From Rhizoclosmatium globosum (lineage: Eukaryota > Chytridiomycota > Chytridiomycetes > Chytridiales > Chytriomycetaceae), in contig MCGO01000063.1 of the NCBI GenBank assembly GCA_002104985.1, positions 62,001-126,000 on the forward strand: a DNA stretch of 64,000 bases. The letters are read 5' to 3'. The position numbers and the translations under genes are program-made. A model generated the notes under the pieces. The model was not told where the DNA came from and made no database searches. It worked only from the letters and a program-made list of their open reading frames with translations. Shown here piece by piece: positions 11,099 through 21,910 of the stretch (positions within the stretch are counted from its first letter, which is position 1; every line of letters begins with the position of its first letter).

Positions 11099-12471
11099 GT
11101 TGTTCATATGCGAGTGGAGCGAGCAGTTAGAGAGTGAAAGAGTGGGTGGAGTGAGTTGAGTCTGAGCGAAACGAGTAGGGTTAACGAATTGAAATGCGTG
11201 ACTGAGTGAGCGAGTGATTGGAGCGCGAGTGGAAAGAGTTTACTGAGTTTAGAGGGAGTGTGAGCGGTGTGTGTGTAGTGAGCAAAATGATGTAGGTTTC
11301 TGATCGACGGAACTGTGAATAGGATGCATCAAATGGAAACTTGCCAAACTGATTTTTTTTGCGCCCTATTAGGACCAGCACCTGCAAGAGAGGAACCACT
11401 TCTGAAACTTGACTCACCGATGCCGCAAAGTGATCGTGTACCAGGCGCGACACCCACTTCCAAGGCTAGATATTCTCACGGACACGAACATGGGCACGTG
11501 TCGATGCGGCGATTGAGCGCCTCTGATTTGAATGGGAATGTGGGTGGATCGAAACAGGCTCCAACGACAACAATGTTGGACTGATTCCATCTTTAGCACA
11601 CCCAATTCAGCGCCAAAGTATTCGGAACGGGATGTTGCACTGATTCGGAATGAATTGACCATCAAGGTATTCTCATTCTTTGCATATCGGTTTAAACTAC
11701 TTGTTTTGTAGTTGAGAAGGACTTTGAACTCGCACAACTGGAGCTTCAAGAACTGGATGCGAAGCGAAGGGAGCGGTAAAAGCACGTGAAGAGATGGAAG
11801 GGACGTTGAAGAGTGGGAAGAATTCATGAAAACATTGATTGGTACGTGACGTGTCATTCCCAACCCTATTCAATCCAACCAAACAGCCAAAAAGAACAAG
11901 ACGAAGCGATCGCCTCACATGCAACAACCACCTCCGCGCAACCCTCACAACCCTCGAAAGCAACACGGCGACCTCCAGAAAGAACATACAGACTTACAAT
12001 CCCGACACAGACAACTCCGCCTCGACCTCCAAGACGAACAAGACCGCGTCGCTCAAGCCCAAAAAGCAAGCAAGACGCTGAAGCCGAAATCAAAACATGG
12101 CAAGACAAATATGAGGCGTTGAAACAACATGCTGAAGAGAAACTAGAGTCGTACGTCACCTACCATCCTCCCCCAATTCCTCTCTCTTTTGTCGAGCTAA
12201 AATTTGTATTTTGTCTTTCAGCGCGAATGTCGAAATTGCAAAAAGTCCGAACACACCATTCCGCCGAACTCGCAGCCCTAAAAGTCAAACTTACACGCGT
12301 CGATTACACGCTCAGCTTTGGAACGTAGTGTTGAGAGTAAAGAACGGGAGAATGCTGAGCTGACGAGGATTTGTGATGATTTGTTGGTTCAGGTTTGTGT
12401 TTCGATTTTTTGAGGTGGGTTAGGTTACTAATAATTACTTGTTTTGGTGTAGATTGAAGGGAGGGGTAGAT

Positions 12472-13950
12472 GACATGGTCGGAGTCAGGACTGTTAATTT
12501 GTAGAATATGTCGTTTCATGGGTTGATTCGGGGACGTTTTGTTGTTTGTATGGACGCTTTTTTTATGATTACTTTAGTGGTGTCTGTTATAAGTTATACC
12601 AGAAATGGGAAATGAATGTTTTGCTTTAAGGTTGATGCACGTGTGTTAACTGTTGAAACCATCTACGATTGATTCCATTTATATACAGTAAAGTGACCGA
12701 AGGCATCCCTTTAAACTCGAAGGCGATACAAACGTTTCCCCTGTTGGTATTGAAATATTCAAAGCAATTAGGATTCCTCTTCCTCAAACCAAATCCCCCT
12801 TCATTGGATTTTGGAGTAGACTGTGAAGATTCCAATTCCAAGAAGGTGCAGAGACCGCAAACTCCTCCAGGATGTTTCTTGCAAAGTTGAAGAGAAAGAA
12901 GAAGTTGTTATAGGCTGAGGCAAAAACGTTGTTGAAATTGCTTGCCAATCGTTGATTATACCGTTGGAATGGTCCTCCAAAGCCGCTTCTAATGGCGATC
13001 CATCGACAGCCGAATTACCTCCGTCGCAATTGTTTGATTCCGATCCAAGACTGGGAAATACTGACAATAAGGCCAAGAGCCAACCAGGCAACACCTCTTT
13101 AATAATAGTCTTGATTAGTTGGTATGTGTGAGCGAGTGGGTTTTATGGGCTCACTTGTTTCATTGTTTTCAATAAGATTCATCCAGAACAACATTTCGTT
13201 TTCCCTTGCTGATAAAGATAAGCTGTTTGCACCGTAACTTTCTATCTCAAAAGTAATGGCTTCGGTTCGTTCGCTTTTGGTACATTTAATAGCTGAATGT
13301 GCCTTTCCCTCGCGCTTCTCATCTGCTCAGAAATGGCTCGTATCTCTTCAGGTATCTCTTTAAGTCTTTTCTCTGCCTCGGTGTTGAAAAAGAACTTGAC
13401 GAAGGTGGAAACAAGGGGGCGGAATTTTGGGAGGTCATTTTTCTTGAACTGAATCCAAGTTTGGAATTTCCTGAAAAGCGACGCCTGCTTTTCATGGAAT
13501 ATGGAATATGGGAAATGGAAAAAAAGAAAATGGAAAATCATTTGTGGGGTGTGTATGTATGCTATTTGTGTTCATGACTGACTGGTTTTCAAGGACAGGA
13601 CTTCAATCGACCAAAAATAATTACCCAACCAGAACCTTTATGTATACTAACAACGGGATTTCTTACTCCGCAACAGTTAGAGCCTTAATTCGTTGCTTGA
13701 AAGAAGGCACCTCAACCACCAACACAACCGAACTATAAACATGCGAAATCGACGCCTCATTTCCATAATGCAAATACGCGTGCGACTTTTTCCCTGCGCG
13801 GCTTCCAAACCAAGTTATTCTGTCGTCTCTGACACGAACAACATCGAAACTCTCTTCAATAAACTGTCCTTGGATTCATACTGACCGCCGATTCCTGCCT
13901 CGCTGACATTACCGATAAACGAATCACCATAACCGTCACGATTGACTTGA
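12472..13950. other. No confident gene
   Basis: A minus-strand frame at 12801-13094 begins with a signal-like MLPGWLLALLSVFPSLGSES, and another at 13242-13541 is Lys/Phe-rich, but neither has a family motif, and both are broken shortly afterwards. They may be the 3' remains of the decayed locus to the right. Confidence 0.4.
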
Positions 13951-13989
13951 GGTACACATTCAATCCGCAATGTACGGCAGCTTGAAATA

Positions 13990-14870
13990 CAACCATGTCA
14001 TTTCCTTTCAACATATCAAATTCGACAGATTGGTATGAATGTTGACAGTGGAACCCAAAAATCGGCGCCGTAGTTGAAGAAGTTGGGATTCATGAGTGAC
14101 GCCTTCAACTCCCTGTAGAAACTGAAATCTTGAACATCGATTTGGGGAGATAACACTTCGTTCGGGGATCGTTTGTACAGGTTGTACGTTAACGTGATTC
14201 TGTGGCCAGATGTGACGGGAGTAATATCTGCGGACAGTCTGAAAAGAATGCAACCATTGCACATATTGATCGCCGTTGGTCTCGTCAATACAAGAAGGCC
14301 CCCAGTCAAACTTTTTTGTAAGCTCATCTTTTGGTGACACGCAAGACACCTCCTCAAACTTAGCAGGAAGGCACACAACCAAAGACCCGAAATGTCTTTA
14401 GTGAGTGGGTGTCAACGTGAGGCTTAAAGAAACCACCGGCCCATATACATTCAACTTGTGGAGTTCCGCACAAACAGGAGCATTCGAAACCAACGTCTTT
14501 GAAATCAAGTCAACGATTCCGTTTCTGTACACGTCGAATGAAGTCAAGAGTTTGAGTTGTCGATTTGAGAGCCTGGCGATATTCTGGGTTGAGAACCGTT
14601 TCCGTCTTGAATCCAAATGAGGCAGGGGAACACGCTTCTACGAGCTTGTGATGATAGTAGAATCGGTCAATGGAAATTCCATTCTGTGTGCACCTCCTTT
14701 GGATTCCTTGTTGTCTTTGTCAGTGTCAAAGAATACCACCAGAGCTCGTTCTTGTCGACATAAATTTCGCCGCTCACTGAGAACGCTGAATTGATCTTGC
14801 TTAAGCTTTCTCTGAGATTCCTCATGCTGGTTGATTGATCGACAGGTGGAACTTGAGGTGGTTGAATTGT
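13990..14870 (-). pseudogene. 2OG-Fe(II) dioxygenase-like domain, frameshifted
   Basis: Minus-strand pieces recreate the order of the fungal Fe2OG dioxygenase family: SVSGEIYVDKNELWWY (14.75 kb), LHKLNVYGP then GGFFKPHVDTHSLKTF (14.42-14.46 kb) with the iron-binding H-x-D, then VVCLPAKFEEVSC, KFDWGPSCIDETNGDQYVQW and VTSGHRITLTYNLYKRSP with the distal iron-binding His region. Each piece lies in a different frame, needing at least four one-base shifts within about 700 bp with no introns to explain them. Family members oxidise protein or small-molecule substrates using 2-oxoglutarate; the substrate here is unknown. It directly follows the acidic/Sel1 segment on the same strand and may be the C-terminal module of one large gene. 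Confidence 0.6.
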
Positions 14871-15600
14871 GACCTCACTTTCCATCTCCTCCTTCTCGTT
14901 GTCCACTTTCTCCCAGCTTTTTTCATCGTCAACATCTTCTTCCATTTCTTCTCCCTTCTTCTCCTCCTCCTCTTCCTCCTCCTCCTCTTGTTCTTCTTCT
15001 TCTTCTTCCATTTCCTCATCATCTTCACTCTTCTTACTCGACTTGATGACAGACACAACATTATTCCAACCTGACTCACCCACAAGCTCAAACGCCGTCA
15101 TTAAGTTCCGTTTCACGCCTCGACCAAGCTTATAACATTCCGCTAATTTATAGCGACCCAATGTCCCAGCCAACTCGTAACATTCAACAGCATTCTTCCA
15201 AGAAACTTCCAATCCGCCTTCTCCAGCTGCATAACAGTCTCCAAGTTCAAAGACGCTTCGCCAATCTTCAAGTCGCTTGCACGCTTGTAGTATCGAACAG
15301 CTTCCGGTTTGTTAACTTCAACCCCAACCGCGCCATTGAACCAGCAACTCTGCGTAACGGAAATTTGCAAGTGCATGTCCACCATCGGCAGCGCGACGAA
15401 GAAGCTCCGCAGCACGAACGCAGTCTTGTGGAACTTGGTTGTTGATTCCTTCATAGAAATCATTCCAAGTTCAAAGAACGCATCGACAATGTTGCTTTCA
15501 ACTGCCATTTCGTAATACCGCACGGCACGCTTCATGTCGTACGTTATGCTAGTTTTGCACGCACGTGCAACGGTGAGGAAGTATTCTGGTTTGCTTTTAC
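14871..15600 (-). pseudogene. Sel1-like repeats plus acidic tract, frameshifted
   Basis: Frame 15143-15535 and the following 14667-15212 contain diverged Sel1-like repeats (AVRYYEMAVESNIVDAFFEL; AVRYYKRASDLKIGEASLNL; AVECYELAGTLGRYKLAECY). These are helix-turn-helix protein-interaction repeats. They run into a roughly 45-residue Glu/Asp tract (14.92-15.04 kb, a GAA/GAG triplet microsatellite) and then into the dioxygenase-like part. The frames change at about 15.2 kb. Same strand and order as the dioxygenase, so probably one ancestral gene. Confidence 0.6.
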
Positions 15601-15633
15601 TCTTTGCTGTTTGTTTTTATTATGGGAGGTTAA

Positions 15634-17591
15634 TTAGGATTCAAGAAAGTGGAGGGAAACAATCGTAATTACCGAAAAACATGGCGAGGAATTCAGAAGC
15701 AATAAACTCATCAATTTTCGTTGCGTTGTAGTCTCCTGTGGTTGGAAGTGGTGCAAATGCGTCCAACCCCCCAAAGCTGCTGTTTCCACAAGGTTTTCCA
15801 CGAGTGAGCGAATGACAGGGTTTTGCATCGCGAGACGCGAACCATTTGTTTCAAGCTCGTGGCCCACTTTGCGACGGACCAAAACAATTCTGACTTGATC
15901 TGGATTTCTTTCTTACGTGGAGAGCAAGCTTCCAGGATTCAAGAAGGTGATCTGGCTCTCCGGCTGCAAGACGACGGTTCATCAATGACAATGCATACGG
16001 GTAACGAGTAGAATAAACACGGTGGCTTTCTTTAAGACTTCCAGATCATCAGGATGAATATGACTTGATTTGATGGAGGTGGAATGGTTGGCTCTGGCTC
16101 TACTTGTGAAGGGGATGCAGCTTGCTGTTGATGAGAACTTCGCTGTGGCTTTGCAGCTGCCAACACAGTTCCTTCACAAACGAAAATATCTGTTGCACTT
16201 GTGTCCTTGATTCTTCCATACTCAAACCCAATCCACACGTCTTGTTCATATAAACTGATGCGAAGACGGTCTTATTTAAGTGTTGCTGTAACCTTGACGC
16301 AGCAAACGTATCAGAGTCATCAGAATAGAGAATCATAACGTCGTGAGCCAATCTATGACGATCAATGGAAGCAAAACAGATTGGCCTGAAGGTGCTCTTT
16401 CGAGTTGCTTCAACCAATTCTTTGCGATTTCGCTGATACTGGGTACAGTATTTCTTGCCCGCAGCCCATAACTTGTGTTAGGGATTGTAATAGGTGCAAC
16501 ATTCGCCTCTGAAACTTCACTAAACAACTTCTTGGCTTCTTCAAGATCTTTGGCCAGACCTGCGTGTCCTCTTGCATACCTGGTAAAAGCCCGTGAGATG
16601 GTGCAATGCAACGACAATATTATGACATACCACTTAGCAAGGACAAAGCGTGAACGAAAATCACCCTGCGCTGCTGCGAGTTAAAGTATCGTAGAGCTTC
16701 AAGTTCGTTTTTTTCTGTTCCCTCTCCAGTGCGCAACGATTCTGCACATTCGTACTGTCCTTCTACAGACGAATTCAAATCCGCCGCCATTTTGTACCAC
16801 TTGTATTGCAGCGCTCTGAATTCACATCTCGACTTTTGCATAATCTCGAGCCATCTTCAGTTGAGCGGTTTTGTTGTCTAATTTGCTTTAAGCTTGATGA
16901 ATGAATAGAAATGGAGGCTTACTTAAGAATTCAGCAGCCAATCTCGACTCCATTGTAGCTCGTTTTTATGATGTTTGCCACGGCGATTGCCTCAATTCCG
17001 TTCCATACTTTATTCACAGCCTCAGGCAGACTGACGTTATTGCCTTAACATCACCCGCAATCACAATCTTAGTCGTTCCATTCGTAGCAAGTTCAAGTGC
17101 ATGTTTCCACTCGGCAAAGATCTCATCCTCAATGCCAATCGCATGACGCCGAGCCACAAGTCCGAGGTTGTGGCAGAGTTCACAATCACAATCAATTTAG
17201 CATTTTGTCTGCTTCGCGGGCAGCCTGGATGAGTTCAGCTGTGATTGAAGGGCAGGTGAGATGCGTTTACAGGTGACAACTGACAAGTCAATAAGCCCAA
17301 CCAGAAAGCTCACTTACAACTTAACACTGGCTGTGGTGGTGGTGCGGGAACAACGCCATCAACAGGATTACCAATCAATAAGCTTCTTTTCTTGTAGTCT
17401 GTGTAAGGCAGACTATTGAGGCCCAGTCCGCACATCACTGAATTGAATGTTCCGATTCCTGCCTCGTTCAGAGTGGAAGCAAGCTGTGCTGCAACATGGA
17501 AGTCTTCTGATACTTCGCCTGATGAGATCACTACGATTTCATCAGGTCCGTCGTGGGACTTGTGGTTGAGTCGGCACTTCATTTTTAACAA
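15634..17591 (-). pseudogene. TIR-like and Sel1-like modules, broken
   Basis: Two segments resemble the start of a TIR domain, a hydrophobic strand followed by a helix: DEIVVISSGEVSEDFHVAAQ (17.5 kb) and HDVMILYSDDSDTFAASRLQ (16.3 kb). A further piece near 17.1 kb, EWKHALELATNGTTKIVIAG, fits the later TIR strands. Between them a Sel1-like repeat occurs (WYKMAADLNSSVEGQYECAE, 16.78 kb), and 16.35-16.6 kb adds HAGLAKDLEEAKKLFSEVSE. Frames shift repeatedly. TIR domains mediate signalling or NAD+ cleavage; no catalytic Glu is claimed here. The TIR call is tentative, based on pattern only. Confidence 0.4.
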
Positions 17592-17639
17592 CTGTTTTTG
17601 CGCACTGTTTCCTTCTTATTCTTTTGGCGAATAATGGGA

Positions 17640-18440
17640 AACAGGTATATTGAATGCCAGCTTTACCAGCCGCCGGTTCCTTCTCCTCTTCGTTCCTGAC
17701 AACAACATCCACACAGACAATATCTTTTTAACAAAGTTAAGGGTTTCAGCCGCAACTTCAAGCAAATGTCAAGGGAAGACCAGTTGGCAGACTTCTTTCA
17801 ACTTCATTATAAGGAGCGTTGTTTAACAAACCGAGAATCTATTGGTTAAGGGCAAAAACATATTTTCAGATACCCCAACTGCATCAGCCGCTCTAGTAGA
17901 CTAGAATGGGAGTAAATTTCAGATTTTGGAAGTGAGTGGTGGGTTTTGGGAATTTGGATCCTGTAAGATTAGAATTTCCTGAAAACCAGGCGTCGCTGCA
18001 TTAAGCGTCATCTGGAATTGGGAAAATGATTGAAATGAGTCCTGTAAAGATGGATATTTGCTGCGAATACCATTGCTTTTTTCTGAGACCTCCAAGTCCA
18101 ACTAGGACTCTGGGGACGAAGACCCCAGTTGTTTTTTTTCTTATGGGTAAACAAGGAAGTTGGCTCTCTTGGCAAGGTTCTTATTCTGCCGTTGGAGTGA
18201 ACATTTAACATTTTATTGCAAGAAGGAATTCGATTCCAAGCATCACTTTTTTTCGGCATGTTCTTGTGCAGTGAAGACGACCAAACTGTCGTGAATGTTG
18301 TTGGCAAATCGCAAGTTCTGTGAAAAGGGTCTATTTCAGGGGTCTCGATTCCATGAATTGCCAATTAATTGCATGGGTGTTGCTTGCTTTGTTGGACTCC
18401 GGCAACAACTTGACCTGCACAATGAACTGACAATTTTATG
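17640..18440. other. No gene seen
   Basis: Overlapping short frames on both strands lack motifs. Part of it, near 17,960-18,000, weakly resembles 13,450-13,500 in inverted orientation (TTTCCTGAAAA near GGCGTCG), possibly an old repeat remnant. Confidence 0.4.
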
Positions 18441-20137
18441 TCATTTCATACACCAAACTCCATCACGTGATTAACACTGATGTCGCATCGATGTTGTCAT
18501 AACACGAACCAAGCTTCCCGCAATTGTCAGGACGTGGAATATGAACCAAACAGTCCTCCCCCTTCCCTTTTTTCTTTCTCATAAACAAAGTACGTGCATT
18601 CCCTCTCACCCCGCTTTACCATTGTGATATATACCTTACCATGCTGCGAATGATCGGATTGGACGCGTCCACACGCTCTTTGGCTCGCTCGGCGATCTGT
18701 ATTGCCCGTGTTCATCAATCATATCAACAAACGGCTTCATCACGGCCTGTCATTGTCATCACCACTGGATCCCTCTACCTCACATTCACCTCCTTTTATT
18801 ATCACTACCATCCCGCATTCACCCTTCATTAAACCGAATACTAATCGTTTCACCGCCCTAATAGTGTCCTTAAACACCTTTGTTTTCCCCGGGGTCCCTG
18901 TCCCCAACCGCGCTCGTGCTATTCAGAACCGTGACCGTGCATTCCACCCTTCATTCGCTGGCTCTTCATCATCATCACTGTATTCCCCACCTATTTCTAT
19001 TCCCACACACTTCACCCCATCACCCCAAAACAACTCCACAAATAACTCACAGATTTCCGTTCCACGACCATCTCACATTCCAGTCCCATCATCGTCGACT
19101 CCACCCTCATTCATCACTGTTCGAGAAATCATCAACAATATCCCTGTCACAAGAATTGTCATGAACCCAGACTATGTCGCCAGATTCAGAAACTTTGTCC
19201 CACCTCCACCAGTCATTCCTTGCTTTGGTGTTCCAGGAGAATCTGCTTTTGGTCTTGCCGAATTTCCACGTTCACTGATTCCCGTTCCTGTCATTGTCCC
19301 AGTAATTCCACCAGCTGTTACACCCAAGGTTCTTGTTGGTCGTCCTGCTACTCCTCGGTTTGGTCTCTCTGGAACGGCGGCCGGTCGCGTGCTTCAGATT
19401 CCACCAGTGAAGAAAGCACGCATCTCGGTCGCACGTGAGAAATGTAACATCTCATTTATCTTATATAACTTCATTCTAATCCTTCTATTCTTTCACCAAA
19501 CAGTGTCTCCATCCAACTACCTGATCTACGCAAGACGACGACAACTTGGCACAATCTCCCTCCAACTCCCACCCAACGCATCACACAAAGTCGAACCCCT
19601 TCCACCTGTTGGCTTGAAACCAGTCCCAGAAGTCCCAGCGGAAGCTGTTCGTCCAAAGGCTCGACGCGTGCGTATCCGTATTCCAGCTCCAGAGGTCCAA
19701 TTGAGCAAGGCTCTTGGAAAGACTGTGAATGCACCGTGACGTGATGGACGACAACATATGAAGCACAAGAAGGAGTTCAAAACGCGTCGTGGGTCTAAAT
19801 TGGTTCAGGTCTACCCGTTGCAGATGGTTGTTGTTGCCGCTGCAGTCGAGTTGGTTGAGGTTGTGCCAGTTGTTGAGAGTGTTGCTGTGAATAATGAGCT
19901 CCAGTTGGTTGATGCCGTTAGTGAGGATGAAAGTGTTGTGAACATTGTCAAGGAGGTCTTGCCTGTTGCGGAAAAGAAATCGGAAAAGAAGGCACCTTTG
20001 AGAAGAAGCGCTAGAATTGCATCACAAACGGTACGGAGATCGGCGAGGTTGGCAAACTTGAAATAAGTGTATATATTGTTTGTATTTAGTTGAAGTGCTT
20101 GGATGAATAAATGTATATATGTATATATGTATATAGA
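18441..20137 (+). repeat. Segmental duplication unit, copy A
   Basis: About 1.7 kb matching copies B and C in inverted orientation, including non-coding 5' sequence (CACCCCGCTTTACC, and the CGAACCAAGCTT region shared with C to about 61.77 kb), the intron, and the AT-rich 3' flank (AATAAATGTATATATG). Retained intron and flanks argue for DNA-level duplication rather than retroposition. Confidence 0.85.
18702..20066 (+). pseudogene. RRSAR-tail family protein, copy A, early stop
   Basis: Unrecognised protein family. Conserved features: FPGVPVPNRARAIQNRDRAF, a Pro/Ser-rich stretch, REIINNIPVTRIVMNPDY, a Pro/Val-rich segment, then across a 60-nt intron (19444-19503, GTAACA...AACAG) SPSNYLIYARRRQLGT, a basic stretch (RPKARRVRIRIPAPEV), a Val/Glu-rich stretch and a basic C-terminus with two RRSAR(I/L)A motifs. 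In this copy TGA at 19737-19739 replaces the Arg codon (AGA) seen in B and C, cutting off about 108 residues. The start codon is not resolved: the frame opens with TTG, and the nearest ATG (18641) is in another frame. Basic tails suggest nucleic-acid or chromatin contact, which is inference. It converges on the transporter gene at 20270. Confidence 0.65.
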
Positions 20138-20269
20138 CTTACTATCTAATTGCATTCAATGCTTGTAATAAGACAGTCAACTTTATTAAAACAACGAAAC
20201 ACCAAAAAGAGAATGAATCGAATCCTCCCCAACGCGCACCCGTACTCATACCACTTCCAAAAGGTCCGC

Positions 20270-21786
20270 TCACTTCTTCAACTTATCATCCGCATCAAAC
20301 ACGGTCATATCAACCCCATTCCCTTCTCGTAACCCTTGCTTATTGATAGAAGGGTCCGTAACAGGAACAGGCAACCCTTTATTCTGCTGCGCCTGCTGGT
20401 TCTTTGCATACGCGTAAAAGATTCCTCCAACAAACGCGATAAACACAGACGAGACGGACCCAAACGTCACAGGGTCAGCGAAAAAGATCATTCCAGAGAC
20501 GGAGATGGGGAGTTTGTTGAGTGCCCCAATCATACTAAACGGAGAGTGGTGTTTATGTAAGTGGAACGGGGTGGTTGGGAAGTATGGGGAGAAACGAACC
20601 TGTAGGTAGTCGAAGATGTGACACGGACACACCAAGAACCTCCATAACTGATTGCAAAGGCGCTGACAGAAGAAACAGTGATTGCTGTCACGAGCCAGAA
20701 CAAATCGTCGCTCTCCTCTCCTGGAGACACGAATCGCGCATAACTCTCTGCGAACGCACCGCCTTCAAAGAGGAGGGAACAGACAACGAGGACGGGGATG
20801 GAGAGGAGGTTGTTGTAGTATACTGTGTCGAAATCCTTGAACTGAAAGTCCTTGATACGGGCACGGAGGAAGAGAGAGAATCCGGCAGTTGTGAGACAGT
20901 TTGCGGCCATCCAGAAGTATGGCACAAAGATTGGGACGTCTTCTTGGCCCTTTTTGATTACGTTTCCGGATGAAATGTCGGACCATCCTGATGAATTGAG
21001 TATTAGTATCGCCAATTAGATTGGGATTGGGATGATGCGAAAAAGCCAATATCCTGCTTCGTGCTCCCAATATTCGCCTCGTCCAAAGTCATTTGATTGA
21101 TTGCACTGGAACCCAAGTTCCACCGCATCATCCCATCCTCGAAGACTCCCAACACACACATCCAAAAACCCCTTTCATCATCAGGCCAATCCCCCAAACA
21201 ATCACCAAAGAAAGACATACCAGCAATAACCGAACTCAAAATCAACATACAAAACGCCGCAAAGATAAGCGGCGTAACCGGACTGCCCTAAAGAACGTCA
21301 CCTCTCCATACGCAATCAAGATAATCGTCAAGTTCTTGAACACGGTAAACAGCGAAATAGCCATGTATTTGACTGCCTTCCCGCCCGTGTAAATCATGAG
21401 GACCAGGGCGAACGAGATGGGAACCATCGCTTTGCATCGTATGAGTTGTATTTGCGGTGCGTGAGGAGACCGAGGTTTGAGAAGAGCATGAGCATTAGGA
21501 CTGTGCAGATTGACTGTATTGAGTGGGTAGTTTAGTTATTGGATGATGTATGAGTTGTAGTTGAAGCATGAAGGGGTAATAGAAGGTATCGGGGAAAAGT
21601 ACCTGCATCGCCAGGACTAGAAAGAGCATGTTAAAGTTGTACGAAGACAGAACCACTTTGTTTGTAACTGTCATCAACTAAAGCAATGTGGTCACTGTTA
21701 GCATTGCCACAACATCTTTTCAAACCACTCACAATTGATGACAGACAGTAAAAGAGGATCGCCGGCGCTGGGTGTTCCTTTGACAT
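20270..21786 (-). CDS. VRG4: GDP-mannose transporter (Vrg4-type), possible frameshift
   Basis: Golgi antiporter that imports GDP-mannose for mannan and glycoprotein synthesis in exchange for GMP. Starts at ATG 21786 ([18 protein letters not shown]), spliced over 21678-21732 into [20 protein letters not shown], then [20 protein letters not shown], the family motif [34 protein letters not shown], and near the end the nucleotide-sugar binding signature [13 protein letters not shown] followed by [20 protein letters not shown]. About ten hydrophobic segments, as in the DMT-fold family. Just after AYGEVTFF (near 21,287) the frame moves: the conserved GSPVTP continues only if one base is added or two removed in TTTAGGGCAG. 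No intron fits, because both sides are conserved. Ends at 20270, convergent with copy A. Confidence 0.9.
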
Positions 21787-21910
21787 TGAAATGGGTGATG
21801 TGTGTTTGGAACAGACTTCAAAGTGGATAAATGAAAAGAGACGAATGTTATAAATCAAAACAAAAACTTGATCATAAGATGAGTACACACTGCATGCTAA
21901 AGCATAAATA

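Larger units (their letters stand above)
9243..12471 (+). pseudogene. TACC-like coiled-coil protein gene, multiply frameshifted
   Basis: The best-supported part is the C-terminus: coiled-coil pieces EKDFELAQLELQELDAKRRE (about 11.71 kb), GDLQKEHTDLQSRHRQLRL (11.96 kb), WQDKYEALKQHAEEKLES (12.1 kb), and finally ERSVESKERENAELTRICDD (12.33-12.39 kb). The last resembles the end of the TACC domain (SLEQKxKENEELTKICDELI in family members), which links microtubule plus ends and centrosome/spindle-pole proteins. Likely introns separate the pieces (e.g. GTACGTCACC to TTTCAG near 12.15-12.22 kb), but several one-base shifts between pieces are not explained by introns. The 5' part starts at ATG 9243 with a low-complexity Ser/Thr/Pro-rich N-terminus (MDQAAPPPSPSRFPLSS). 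The middle holds a triplicated exon and an (AAC)n tract. The gene is either decayed or poorly called by consensus; the exon model between 9.5 and 11.5 kb is uncertain. Confidence 0.55.

Noticed and set aside
14835..15135. Ser/Leu/Phe-rich plus-strand frames
   Set aside because: Antisense of the Glu-rich triplet repeat.
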